Shown in pieces: positions 1-8,442 of a stretch of DNA of 64,000 bases. Location: contig NC_020055.1 of NCBI RefSeq assembly GCF_000331025.1, positions 1-64,000 of the forward strand. The letters are read 5' to 3'. The notes under the pieces are model-generated. The model worked only from the letters and a program-made list of their open reading frames with translations, was not told the DNA's origin and made no database searches. The position numbers and the translations under genes are program-made. Position 1 is the stretch's first letter. Every line of letters starts with the position of its first letter. Origin of the DNA: Maridesulfovibrio hydrothermalis AM13 = DSM 14728. GTDB lineage: Bacteria > Desulfobacterota > Desulfovibrionia > Desulfovibrionales > Desulfovibrionaceae.

Positions 1-197
1 CCTCACGATATTCTGCGTAAAGATGTCCCCGCTTTGTATGAAGCGGACGTGATACGTACCTGTCTTTTTCAACAATTTTATGCGTGGCCGGCATAGCTTT
101 TTGGTACGGACCTAATATTTCCTCCAGTTTGGATTTGGTAAAATTACGATCTAATTCGTATAACTTCGTATAATGTATGCTATACGAAGTTATTACG
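1..197. other. Assembly artefact: duplicated segment plus 454 mate-pair linker
   Basis: Bases 1-155 are identical to 6334-6488. They are followed at 156-197 by a 42-base sequence that matches the 454 Titanium paired-end linker as I remember it; loxP occupies 160-193, with the 8-bp spacer ATGTATGC. The order, end of a fragment (6488), linker, start of a fragment (198), is what a circularised fragment of about 6.3 kb spanning 198-6488 would give. The stretch is therefore best read as an untrimmed mate-pair read and not as genome sequence. Confidence 0.93.
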
Positions 198-291
198 CAT
201 TCCTCCACTGCCATCAAAGTGGTGGATAAGTGTAATAAACAGGCATGGTTTAGAATTACCTGCTCTGGACAAGCAACATGAGTGAACATAA

Positions 292-432
292 ATATATTTA
301 AACTTTTTCAGCAAAAAAATTGACTTTGATCACGACTACTTTCAGAATCTAATGAACTATTCTGATGACTGCCGCACCAGAAAAAAAGAACTTACAGATA
401 AGGCAAAGGAATTCTTTCCAGCCGCAGATTAA
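292..432 (+). pseudogene. Open tail of an unrecognised gene
   Basis: An open frame of 46 codons ends with TAA at 430-432. It has no ATG/GTG/TTG near its beginning and follows an in-frame TAA at 289-291. The encoded stretch is charged, with KKIDFDHDYF early and KAKEFFPAAD at the end. It lies 19 bases before the next gene and may be the 3' end of an upstream operon member lost at the artefactual join. I do not recognise it, and it may not be a gene. Confidence 0.25.
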
Positions 433-451
433 CCCATAACAGGAGAAGACG

Positions 452-733
452 ATGACAAAAATGACCCGAGAAGAAGAATTCAAAATCATTCAAAAAATCA
501 GAGAACTGGATGCCGAAGGCAAGCATGAAGAAGCTCATAAAGAAAGGGAAAAATTACCACTTGCCCCTCATCTCATTGAAGCAGGCAGAGTTTCAATGGG
601 CGATAAAGATTTTTTCAGCTCTGGGTTTAACCTTTCGGAAGCTGGTCCCGAAATAATTAAAGCAGGAAGAAAAGCTATTGGCGATCAGCTCTTTTTTGAA
701 AAACATCCTGGACTTTCAGAGCTTACAAAATAA
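452..733 (+). CDS. Small hypothetical protein, 93 aa
   Basis: An AGGAGAAG ribosome-binding site lies a few bases before the ATG. The 93-residue product is hydrophilic and begins with a charged helical region (REEEFKIIQKIRELDAEGK). It contains a weak internal repeat: AGRVSMGDKDFF near residue 49 and AGRKAIGDQLFF near residue 71. There is no signal peptide or membrane segment. The next gene starts 9 bases downstream, so the two are probably co-transcribed. I do not recognise the family. The position, among plasmid-type mobilization genes and IS remnants, suggests an accessory gene. Confidence 0.6.
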   Translation: MTKMTREEEFKIIQKIRELDAEGKHEEAHKEREKLPLAPHLIEAGRVSMGDKDFFSSGFNLSEAGPEIIKAGRKAIGDQLFFEKHPGLSELTK

Positions 734-742
734 GGATAATAA

Positions 743-1294
743 ATGGGAGAAAAGAATTTTAAAGCAAGATTTTTATATAAGCTGAATGACGACTGGAAAG
801 CTTATCAGCAAAAAGAAAACACTCTGGAAGCCATAGCCTTTCAAAAAGGATTGGCCGGAACCATCACCTTATACAAAGAAGCAGCCGAGTATGGCCCAAA
901 ATCAATTCTTGAAACCGAACAAATGATTTTAGCTCAAGAGATGGGCCTTTATGCAAATTCACCTGAAATGCTCAGCAGCCTAATTCCAGCTCTACAGGAA
1001 CTGAAGGATGCACTGGACTGCTTTGAACAGGTTTACGACAAAGATGGTTATACTCAAAGCAGTAAGCTTTTCAGCGGCAAAAATAAGCAAGGCGGACTAC
1101 CTCTTGATACTGTGAGAAAGTTCATCTCCAGCCATCAGGCAAGGCTTTCAAACAGGCTTAAGGAAAATAGCTCTCGCCAAGAAAAAAAAGTCCTGCTCCA
1201 GCGTAAGGGCAACCTTAAAACAGCAAACGAAGCATATAAAAAACTACAAAGAAAAGCTCTCGGCATTGAAAACGCCAAGGGCATATCAAGATAG
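743..1294 (+). CDS. Hypothetical protein, 183 aa
   Basis: Second gene of a likely two-gene operon, starting 9 bases after the stop of the previous one with a GGATAA site before its ATG. The 183-residue product is predicted to be mostly helical and is strongly basic in its last 60 residues (RLKENSSRQEKKVLLQRKGNLK). There is no membrane segment or recognisable catalytic motif. The basic tail would fit nucleic-acid binding, but that is only inference. No family was recognised. Confidence 0.6.
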   Translation: MGEKNFKARFLYKLNDDWKAYQQKENTLEAIAFQKGLAGTITLYKEAAEYGPKSILETEQMILAQEMGLYANSPEMLSSLIPALQELKDALDCFEQVYDKDGYTQSSKLFSGKNKQGGLPLDTVRKFISSHQARLSNRLKENSSRQEKKVLLQRKGNLKTANEAYKKLQRKALGIENAKGISR

Positions 1295-1547
1295 CAGGGA
1301 ACTCTGAGGGGGGATTCTTGATGTCTATTAATCACACATATGAGAAACTGTTCTTTTCTTTCTGAAATTGGATACCACAGGTTTTCAAAGTTATTTCTAT
1401 TTTCATAACACGTAATCACATTGCTCAAGAAATAGATATACGCGACTCCCTCAATATTATATCTATGCTAAGAACTCTCTTCTGCGAAATTGTCATGATT
1501 TCTTCAAAAATTATTGCCAGTCGCCCAAAACTGGAAATTTTGCCCAT

Positions 1548-1949
1548 CTAAAACAGCAATGTTTTCCAGAATGGAACAAATTCGCCACCAGAAGTAAGGC
1601 AAACTTCTATTTGAAGAAACCATGCAGAAAGGCAAGCTACAAGTATGTAACTATATGAAGAAATGTAAAACAGAGGTTTGCTTGGCATGAATTCTATTTT
1701 TGCTGCAAATTCGGGGGTAAGCATTTCAGCAAGTGTGTTTTTTTCAAGAAATATCCATATAAACAGCAAAAAATATGGAACGTATGTCATCCAAGCCATA
1801 AAAATTCCTGCTCCGATACCGAGACATATAAAAAGCGGGAATTTAATCCAATTGTTACATGTCAATTTGTGAAGGATAGGTGGGAAAAGGAAATTAAAAA
1901 GAATTAAAATAAGACAAGTTTTACCAATCCAAATTAATAAGTCGATCAT
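1548..1949 (-). CDS. Hypothetical inner-membrane protein
   Basis: The chosen start gives a product of about 133 residues beginning MIDLLIWIGK. A longer reading frame begins 15 bases further upstream, but a G-rich stretch, a plausible ribosome-binding site, lies just before this ATG. Hydrophobic segments at about residues 5-23, 37-65 and 98-115 predict three or more membrane spans. The gene stands alone, convergent with the preceding pair. I recognise no family. Membrane proteins of this size are common in mobile-element cargo, but no function can be assigned from sequence. Confidence 0.5.
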   Translation of the reverse strand: MIDLLIWIGKTCLILILFNFLFPPILHKLTCNNWIKFPLFICLGIGAGIFMAWMTYVPYFLLFIWIFLEKNTLAEMLTPEFAAKIEFMPSKPLFYISSYSYILVACLSAWFLQIEVCLTSGGEFVPFWKTLLF

Positions 1950-2142
1950 CACGCCCCCCCCCATTTTTTTTATATAATTATTTCAATTATTACAATGGCA
2001 ATGTTCAGGGAAGCTTAATACTCTTTATAAATGAGGATGTAAAGACCCCATCCTAGGTCCACCTACAAGTAGAGACTCCGCTCGGTAGGTGATGATTAAT
2101 ATTGATAAATTGAGGGGGGCATCGGAGCGATTTTGATTGGCG

Positions 2143-2683
2143 GACTGTTATCCTCTATGTCTTCACAGCTACGCAGGCATGTTTGGGTCGGATATGCTGT
2201 TTAACTGTGATTTTTTGAGGGACTATATCTAGTTTTTCGCTTATAACCTCATAAATTCTGGTCAGTCGACAGCCACAGGCACAGATTTTTTCTTCAGCGG
2301 GAATGTCATGGATAATTTCTTCGCGGGCGAAATTTTCAGGGATGGGCTTGTGTCCCTTCTTTCGAGAATAAGCTTCAACTGAAACAATTTCTTCTGTTTC
2401 GGACTCTTCAAGGGGTTCAAAATCTTTGTGTCCTGCAACAAATTCGGCCTCATCAAACAGATTGCATTGTTGTTCATTACGCTCCGGCTTTCTCTGCTGT
2501 TCTGTTTTTTTGGCAAAATAAAGAGCTTTAAAAATCCTGACTTGTTTAGCAAGTTATTCAATTACAGCATCTTTATCAAAAATAAGCTGATCTTGCTTAG
2601 TAACTTGTACTTCAAAAGAGTTAATTAACTCTTTAAAAAACTTGGGATCATTAGGTAGGCCAGCTATTTTTATAATCACCCTC
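2143..2683 (-). pseudogene. tnpC: IS66-family transposase (TnpC) N-terminal fragment
   Basis: Read on the minus strand from a GTG with GGAGG upstream (about 2683), the frame gives the typical start of an IS66 TnpC: LPNDPKFFKELI, then a helical region, QQCNLFDEAE, and the zinc-like stretch CACGCRLTRI. An in-frame TAA interrupts it after KDAVIE, near 2560. The similarity is lost after KHACVAVKT, so the DDE catalytic core is absent. This is a decayed, truncated insertion sequence. It lies between an unknown membrane gene and the RloC-like gene and shows past transposition at this locus. Confidence 0.75.
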
Positions 2684-3066
2684 CTTGAATAGAATAGGAT
2701 TATGGCATACTAGAAAATTAAGGGAAGATGCCGTGGGAGACGGCTACTTGAAAAGGAACATCGGCCGGAATCTGAAGAGCCATAATTTCTGGATGTTTGG
2801 ACCCTTAAAAATGAGAGAAATGTTGATTGGGTAAAATTGCTGACGATTGGATTGGAAAGCCTTCCGGTGAACCAAATGAGAATGGTATTAACGAGGAGGA
2901 AGGTAGAATGAAGCTTCCATCCAATCCGGTTAGTTATAGCAACCCCGACATGGCTATTTCATTCAAGGAAGCTGTTTTATAGTAACAGAAATCCAAAGAG
3001 CAATGTGCACAGTATGGAATTAAGTAATATTGTCCTTGCAGGGGCAATTTATAGATATGGAGGTGA
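2684..3066. other. Gene-poor stretch upstream of the RloC-like gene
   Basis: No complete gene is visible. An open frame from about 2700 reads WHTRKLREDAVGDGYLKRN before stopping near 2830. A 24-codon ORF with a good GAGGAGG site begins at about 2909 (MKLPSNPVSYSNPDM). Both look like ends of lost genes and I recognise neither. The stretch presumably also carries the promoter of the gene starting at 3073. Confidence 0.35.
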
Positions 3067-3072
3067 TTGCTG

Positions 3073-5496
3073 ATGAGCGGTGAGATAAAAAGAATTGATT
3101 TAATAAAAAAAATGGCGGTCTTTCAGGATTTTAGCTGGTCTTCAGCTGTCAGAGATGAAGGTGATAATGTTGTTGAGTTTAAAAAAATTAATATCTTTTA
3201 TGGCCGCAATTATTCGGGAAAAACTACCCTTTCTCGAATTTTCAGAGCAATGGAAACCGGCTCCATTTCAGACAAATATACTTCACCTGAATTCCAGTTG
3301 AGTTTTGATGATGAGACTAATGTTACCCAGAAATCTCTGAATGGACATGATCAGGTTATTCGGGTTTTCAATGAGGATTTTGTCAAAGAGAATCTTCGCT
3401 TTATCGTTGATGATCAGCATACTATCAACTCGTTTGCAATTTTGGGTGAAGATAACGCCAAGCTTGAGAAAGAAATCAAACAGCATGAAATCGATCTTGG
3501 TTCGGAAGAAGACAAATCTGGCCTGATTGGTAAGATGCTTGAAGCTGTTGAGAATCACCGGTTGGCTACAAAGAAGCATAGCGAAAGGTCTTCTGGCTTG
3601 GAAGGTAAATTAAGAGATAAGGCTAACAAAACCGGAACTGGCATTAAGCATAATAAAACATTTGGTGATGCGAACTATAATTTACCAAAGATTAAGGAAG
3701 ACATAAAAACAGTCACTGCCAACTCGTATACTCCGATCACTTTTGAGCAAGTTGACAAGTATCATGAACTCTTGAAAGAAGAATCTAAGGAGAAAATTCC
3801 GGAATCCACAGCCTTCAACCTTAAAAACTCGACTTTCGTCACCAGGGCAAAAGAGCTGGTAGAAAAAAAGATCCAAGCAGCAGATCCGATTCAGGAATTG
3901 CTTAATGATGCTGTCCTTGAAGCATGGGTGCGGAATGGACGGGAACATCATAAAAACAAAAGAACAAAATGTGCTTTTTGTGGCAGTGATCTTCCGGCAG
4001 ATCTATGGGAAAAATTGGATAAGCATTTTAATCAGGAATCTGAAGATTTGCGAATTGCCATTGAAGCTTTGCTTACGTCTATTGATGTCGAAAAGAGTCG
4101 TATACCTAATCTGCTTAAAATCAAGAGCTCGGATTTTTATTCGAATTTCAGTTCAGATCTGGAAACACTGGGAAAACAATTTTCTGCCCAATCAACTGCG
4201 TATTGCAAAACACTTGAATCGATAAAAGAACAACTTGAGAAACGCAAAAGTGATATTTTCACTCCTCTTATCTTTGATGATCCGACATCCGTTGAGCAGG
4301 AGTTGAATGCTGTTCGAGACTTTTATGAAGAGCTGAGGAATGAATCAAACCAATTTAGAGCTTCATTAAGTGCTCAGCAATCAGAGGCCCGCGCAGCTCT
4401 TCGCCTGCATGAGGTTTTCACATTTATAACAGACATAAAATATGCTGATGAATGCAAAGCTATTGAAGCATTAAAAAAGGCCATGGATAAGGCGGAGAAA
4501 GCCAAGAGCACCGCAAAGGCAGAAGTTGACACCAAGAAAGCTAAAATCAGCGAACTAAAAGCCCAGTTGAAAGATGAAAGCAAGGGTGCCGATAGGGTTA
4601 ATGATTATCTGAATAATTATTTCGGGCACCCGTTTTTATCTCTTAAAGCAATAGAGGATACATCCGATGATACTTCCACTGGATACCGATTTGAAGTAAC
4701 CAGAAATAACAAAAAAGCTTTTCATCTCAGCGAAGGAGAATGTGGGCTGATTGCTTTCTGCTATTTTATGGCCAAGTTGGATGATGTTGAAACGAAGGGA
4801 AGCCAACCAATAATATGGATCGATGATCCAATCTCCAGCCTAGATGCAAATCATATCTTTTTTGTCTACAGCCTGATTAATGCCGAGATTGTTAAGCCCA
4901 AGAACTATAAACAACTTTTCATTTCTACTCATAATCTAGATTTCTTGAAGTATTTAAAAAGAATTTCTAATGACTATAAAGGAAAAGGTGAAAACAAGGT
5001 AAAGATACGGGAGTTTTTTCTAATTGAACGCAACGGTAATTCCAGTTGTCTGTCGTTAATGCCATGCTATTTAAAGAGATATGTGACTGAATTTAATTAC
5101 CTTTTTCACCAAATCTATAAGAGTGCAACAACCGAATCAATAAATGACAAGAACTACAAAGATTTCTATAGCTTTGGGAATAATGCCCGAAAATTCTTTG
5201 AAATTTATTTGTATTACAAATACCCAAATCAGGGAATGAACGCAGAAACTCTTAGTTATTTCTTTGGAGATGAAAAAGTTCCAGCTATTTTGACTGATAG
5301 GATCAATAACGAATATTCTCATTTGGCTGGTGTTTTTGAAAGAGGTTCAACACCTATTGAAGTTCCTGAAATGACGACAACGGCAAACTTTATTCTTCAG
5401 AAGATTAGAGAGAAAGACCTAGATCAGTATTCGGCGTTACTGAAAAGTATTGGTGTAAAAGATGAGGAACCCCAAACAGCAGTGGAGGGTCAATGA
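3073..5496 (+). CDS. rloC: RloC/PrrC-like anticodon nuclease with ABC-type ATPase
   Basis: The product is about 807 residues. The chosen ATG has GGAGG nine bases upstream; a TTG six bases earlier is the alternative. It has a P-loop (GRNYSGKTT, about residue 46), a long coiled-coil middle with a CAFC zinc-hook motif, an ABC signature (LSEGE) and a Walker B (WIDDPISSLDA). Near the C terminus, R708, E712 and H752 (counted from the TTG) reproduce the Arg-x3-Glu...His triad of PrrC/RloC tRNA anticodon nucleases. In that family the ATPase senses DNA damage or phage infection and releases the nuclease, which stops translation. Its stop overlaps the start of an SbcD stump. It may instead be a related AAA_13 protein without nuclease activity. 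Confidence 0.75.
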   Translation: MSGEIKRIDLIKKMAVFQDFSWSSAVRDEGDNVVEFKKINIFYGRNYSGKTTLSRIFRAMETGSISDKYTSPEFQLSFDDETNVTQKSLNGHDQVIRVFNEDFVKENLRFIVDDQHTINSFAILGEDNAKLEKEIKQHEIDLGSEEDKSGLIGKMLEAVENHRLATKKHSERSSGLEGKLRDKANKTGTGIKHNKTFGDANYNLPKIKEDIKTVTANSYTPITFEQVDKYHELLKEESKEKIPESTAFNLKNSTFVTRAKELVEKKIQAADPIQELLNDAVLEAWVRNGREHHKNKRTKCAFCGSDLPADLWEKLDKHFNQESEDLRIAIEALLTSIDVEKSRIPNLLKIKSSDFYSNFSSDLETLGKQFSAQSTAYCKTLESIKEQLEKRKSDIFTPLIFDDPTSVEQELNAVRDFYEELRNESNQFRASLSAQQSEARAALRLHEVFTFITDIKYADECKAIEALKKAMDKAEKAKSTAKAEVDTKKAKISELKAQLKDESKGADRVNDYLNNYFGHPFLSLKAIEDTSDDTSTGYRFEVTRNNKKAFHLSEGECGLIAFCYFMAKLDDVETKGSQPIIWIDDPISSLDANHIFFVYSLINAEIVKPKNYKQLFISTHNLDFLKYLKRISNDYKGKGENKVKIREFFLIERNGNSSCLSLMPCYLKRYVTEFNYLFHQIYKSATTESINDKNYKDFYSFGNNARKFFEIYLYYKYPNQGMNAETLSYFFGDEKVPAILTDRINNEYSHLAGVFERGSTPIEVPEMTTTANFILQKIREKDLDQYSALLKSIGVKDEEPQTAVEGQ

Positions 5497-5585
5497 AAAT
5501 CCTACACACATCAGACTGGCACTTGGGCGTTTGCGCAAAGGCGGACTGTCAGATCAAATATGAACCCTTACAATTAAATCCGTAG
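5493..5585 (+). pseudogene. SbcD/Mre11-type nuclease, N-terminal stump
   Basis: The ATG overlaps the TGA of the anticodon-nuclease gene (ATGA), a sign of translational coupling. The first 12 residues, MKILHTSDWHLG, are the hallmark N terminus of SbcD/Mre11 phosphoesterases, with the metal-binding D and H. Similarity stops there, and the frame ends after 30 codons inside the 3' end of the oppositely transcribed relaxase gene. This is the surviving tip of a gene cut off by rearrangement. Confidence 0.75.
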
Positions 5586-6137
5586 GTTAGGGTTTTGCCT
5601 AAGGGAGATTTTGGAGGAACATTGCCTGCTGATAACATTTCCTTTAATCACCGTCTTTTTGCCAAACATACGCTTAGCAAGTTTTTCAGCCACGATTTTT
5701 GCAGTAGAATCATTAATACTGAAGAAAATTTTATCCCCATTATCCTTAACCATACCGCCGCTTTTTAGCGAGTAGAGAACATTTCCTGAAGAATCTACAC
5801 GCCATGTTATTTTATCCAGACTACGTTTATTGGTGTCATTTGATCGCTTAGCCTCTTCGGCCTGCAACTGAAGCATTTTGGCAATGGAAATCAATTTACG
5901 CTTATCCTTCCAGACCAAGCTGGAATCCACGCGGATCTGATTCTGCTTCAGCTTCCAGTTAGATGCTGAAGGATTTGCTTTTGCAAATTCTTGCTGTACC
6001 TTTCTTTCAATGGGGGCTTTCTTTGACCGCAGCACCTGCAAAGCCACTTCATCACCACTTTCAGCTTTCCATTTTAAAAAATCATTCCAACGGCTGAAAG
6101 GAGTTTGCTTTCGCAGCTCCGCACGCTTTCCGGCCAT
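5574..6137 (-). CDS. traI: TraI-like relaxase, C-terminal part (LPD7-like domain)
   Basis: This open frame encodes the C-terminal 187 residues of the relaxase whose N-terminal part lies at 6242-7219. The stretch ITWRVDSSGNVLYSLKSGG...DKIFFS resembles the LPD7-type domain found behind TraI relaxase domains. In this frame the coding sequence continues upstream without a stop to a run of seven A residues (minus strand) near 6314-6320, where the N-terminal part changes frame. One extra base there would join the two into a protein of about 550 residues. The separate start codon at 6137 is therefore probably not used. Confidence 0.7.
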   Translation of the reverse strand: MAGKRAELRKQTPFSRWNDFLKWKAESGDEVALQVLRSKKAPIERKVQQEFAKANPSASNWKLKQNQIRVDSSLVWKDKRKLISIAKMLQLQAEEAKRSNDTNKRSLDKITWRVDSSGNVLYSLKSGGMVKDNGDKIFFSINDSTAKIVAEKLAKRMFGKKTVIKGNVISRQCSSKISLRQNPNLRI

Positions 6138-6241
6138 TTCCTTTTTTAGCGACTCGATAGCCTCAATTTTTTTGCCCGCAGCAATAGCAATCAGCCTGCT
6201 TCTATCCTTTGGTCGGAGCGTACGGTCATTTCTGAGAGATT

Positions 6242-7219
6242 TTATCTTGCTGTCCCAATAGGAAACATTCTGCTCCCAACGCTCGTCCTGTTCAGACCTG
6301 AGTTCTTCGTAGATTTTTTTCTGACGGCTATAGCCTCACGATATTCTGCGTAAAGATGTCCCCGCTTTGTATGAAGCGGACGTGATACGTACCTGTCTTT
6401 TTCAACAATTTTATGCGTGGCCGGCATAGCTTTTTGGTACGGACCTAATATTTCCTCCAGTTTGGATTTGGTAAAATTACGATCTAATCTACTGGCTTTT
6501 ACAGCTGTGTCAGAATGTTTATCTTTGATAATGCAGCCATTACCTCTGGTTTTGACCTCGATGCCAATCTGCGCCATCGAATTATGAAAATCCTGCCAGT
6601 TCTGAGACGTTTCTAATGCCTTGAAAATAAAATCCTTGCGCTCATTTAGATATGAATCAAAGGATTGCTGTCCGGAATGGGCCTCATAAGTGGCCGCCCG
6701 GTCATTGGTGCGCTTTGGTTCCTGATCTTTCTGTCTGCCGTTATCAAACTTCAAGCCGAACTTCTGTTCCAGCTCACGGTGCAGGCGGTCTCGCTTGTAG
6801 AAGTCCCGGTAAGGCTCGTAGCGGGTCAGCTTTTCCGGATGGATCATATTATATGCGATATGCATATGAATATTGTTGGTATTCTTGTGAACACCACAAT
6901 GCCGCTGGTGTTCCTCAAAGCCCAGAGCCTTGGAAAATTCCTGCTCGATCTCCTTGAAATTTTCCGGAGTGAGGACAGATTCATCTTCCGGTCTGAAGGA
7001 CACTATTAAGTGATAGGTCTTCTCCTTGCTCGTGCGCTGATTCAGATCCTGAGTATCAAGAACCTCCTGAATAGCCAGCTCATAATCCTTACCAGCCCAG
7101 CAACCGGCGCACCAGGACATCAAGGTCTTTTCACCCTTGTGCTTAGCGTCAGCAATATAATCGGCTAACCGCCGATAATTATCATTCTGGGGTTTGCAAG
7201 AAATCCTGCGACTAATCAT
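6242..7219 (-). CDS. traI: TraI-like MOBP relaxase, N-terminal catalytic part (frameshifted)
   Basis: Relaxase of conjugative or mobilizable plasmids, which nicks oriT and leads the strand into the recipient. The metal-binding three-histidine motif is visible as HKNTNNIHMHIAYN near residues 111-124, and the N-terminal region matches P-type (RP4 TraI/VirD2-like) relaxases. It starts within an ATGA overlap with the stop of the TraJ-like gene. The last 25 or so residues are out of frame: after EAIAVRKK the proper frame continues as IYEELRSEQDERW and on into the 5574-6137 part. The change lies in a homopolymer, so a sequencing error is the likeliest cause. Part of this gene (6334-6488) is duplicated at 1-155. 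Confidence 0.85.
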   Translation of the reverse strand: MISRRISCKPQNDNYRRLADYIADAKHKGEKTLMSWCAGCWAGKDYELAIQEVLDTQDLNQRTSKEKTYHLIVSFRPEDESVLTPENFKEIEQEFSKALGFEEHQRHCGVHKNTNNIHMHIAYNMIHPEKLTRYEPYRDFYKRDRLHRELEQKFGLKFDNGRQKDQEPKRTNDRAATYEAHSGQQSFDSYLNERKDFIFKALETSQNWQDFHNSMAQIGIEVKTRGNGCIIKDKHSDTAVKASRLDRNFTKSKLEEILGPYQKAMPATHKIVEKDRYVSRPLHTKRGHLYAEYREAIAVRKKSTKNSGLNRTSVGSRMFPIGTAR

Positions 7220-7533
7220 ATAGAACGAACCTTCTCAATTATCTTCCGTTGTAAGCGGCGGAGATCCTCCAACAGAGCTTCAACATCAATACGGTGCTCG
7301 TCATCATCAAGAATCCACATCTTCAGTAAACCGCCTAGACGACCCTGATCGGCATTCAACTTAAGAAGCTCTAAACGGGCCTGCTGATCAGTACGGCTTT
7401 TTATTTCATGGCCAAGACATACGGCCTTCATAAAAGCAGACATTGACAGGCTGCACTGCTTTGCGGTCGCACTGATCTGATCATATTCCTCTTTAGATAC
7501 GTAGGTCTTAATGACTTGCTTCTTTGAGGGCAT
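7216..7533 (-). CDS. TraJ/MobC-like relaxosome accessory protein
   Basis: A small basic protein of 105 residues that begins KKQVIKTYVSKEEYDQI, typical of the ribbon-helix-helix oriT-binding proteins (TraJ of RP4, MobC) that guide a P-type relaxase. A helical second half follows (LLKMWILDDDEHRIDVEALLEDLRRL). It overlaps the Rha-like gene upstream and the relaxase gene downstream by a few bases. The three form an operon reading away from the predicted oriT at about 8.45 kb. Assignment rests on position, size and the N-terminal pattern. Confidence 0.7.
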   Translation of the reverse strand: MPSKKQVIKTYVSKEEYDQISATAKQCSLSMSAFMKAVCLGHEIKSRTDQQARLELLKLNADQGRLGGLLKMWILDDDEHRIDVEALLEDLRRLQRKIIEKVRSI

Positions 7534-8341
7534 CTACTTTTCCCGAGTGCTTATTGATGCCTTCCCAGATAAGACTTATTGCATGGGGGACATGAGACTT
7601 TGGTAACTCCTTCAGCGATTTAAGGCCCATGACCTTGCATATGGAGGCAAGCAACTTTTTACGTGGTGTGTTTCCGCAATAAGCCCAGTAATCAAGCAGT
7701 CCATGAACCGTTTCCAGATCTTTCGCCGAGCAGGCGTTCACACCACGCATTTTAGGAGGAACTGCATAGAGGCACATATTGAGATAAGTCCATGCACTAT
7801 CCAAAGCCAGTTTATCCATTTCATAAATATCGGAAACTCTGATTTCCCCTTCAATCTGCCTTTTGCCCTGTTCCCAGCTGATATTTTCAAGATAGCACCA
7901 ATAGCGTGCAGCACCTTCAAATGATTTCACGGCTTTCGGCTTTGCTTTCTTAAATCTGATATTTGCCTCGACCTGCGGTGGTACTATTTTCAACTTGGCC
8001 TCCATGGCATTGAAGGCCTCAAGAAATTTAATTTTCCACTCCATAGCCTTCTTGCCGGTAAACCCCATTGCAAGCAGGGAAAAACCGTCACGAGTCATGT
8101 TGAAAGCAGGCTCTTTTCGGATAGCTCCATTAGGTCCAGGAACATCACGGAACGTGGCCTGAAAATTGAGGACACGATAGTCATCTGGAATCTCCAGCTC
8201 ATTTATGGATTGCAGGACATTATCATGACGTTTTTTAAAAAGTTCAGCCACGACTAAAGAGGAAACCACTGGTTGATTGTTTTCCATAATCACTTCAACT
8301 ACGTCTTTTACTGCCTTGTTTTTACTAGCTTTTTTATTCAT
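7508..8341 (-). CDS. Rha-family regulatory protein
   Basis: The N-terminal 120 residues match the phage Rha regulatory family (VAELFKKRHDNVLQSI, then FNMTRDGFSLLAMGFTGKKAMEWKIKFLEAFNAME). The remaining 150 or so residues, with several Trp and Cys, form a second domain I do not recognise. An ATG is preferred to the GTG immediately before it. Rha proteins occur in temperate phages and plasmids and are thought to regulate or interfere with element growth. Here the gene is the first of the rha-traJ-traI operon and directly follows the iterons and oriT region, so a role in controlling transfer or replication is plausible. Confidence 0.75.
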   Translation of the reverse strand: MNKKASKNKAVKDVVEVIMENNQPVVSSLVVAELFKKRHDNVLQSINELEIPDDYRVLNFQATFRDVPGPNGAIRKEPAFNMTRDGFSLLAMGFTGKKAMEWKIKFLEAFNAMEAKLKIVPPQVEANIRFKKAKPKAVKSFEGAARYWCYLENISWEQGKRQIEGEIRVSDIYEMDKLALDSAWTYLNMCLYAVPPKMRGVNACSAKDLETVHGLLDYWAYCGNTPRKKLLASICKVMGLKSLKELPKSHVPHAISLIWEGINKHSGKVDALKEASH

Positions 8342-8442
8342 CACTTATACCCCGTGTTAAAATTTATGATGCAAGTCCAAGTTTGGACTGACCTTAATTT
8401 CAGCAACATCTTACGTTGAGCCGCAGGCGAATAAGTCAACCT

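Noticed and set aside
160-193. A perfect loxP site that could be a natural Cre recombination target or a sign of engineering
   Set aside because: It is embedded in the 454 linker and preceded by a copied fragment in the order expected for a mate-pair circle, so a library artefact explains it fully.
1135-1428. 97-codon minus-strand ORF
   Set aside because: It overlaps the end of the better-supported 743-1294 gene and has no ribosome-binding site.
2262-2561. 99-codon minus-strand ORF
   Set aside because: It is out of frame with the IS66 transposase fragment, which accounts for the coding signal on this strand.
2143-5548. GGCGGACTGT at about 2142 and 5540 as the two ends of one IS66 element carrying the RloC gene
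   Set aside because: The match is only ten bases, in direct and not inverted orientation, and no IS66 tnpA or tnpB is present.
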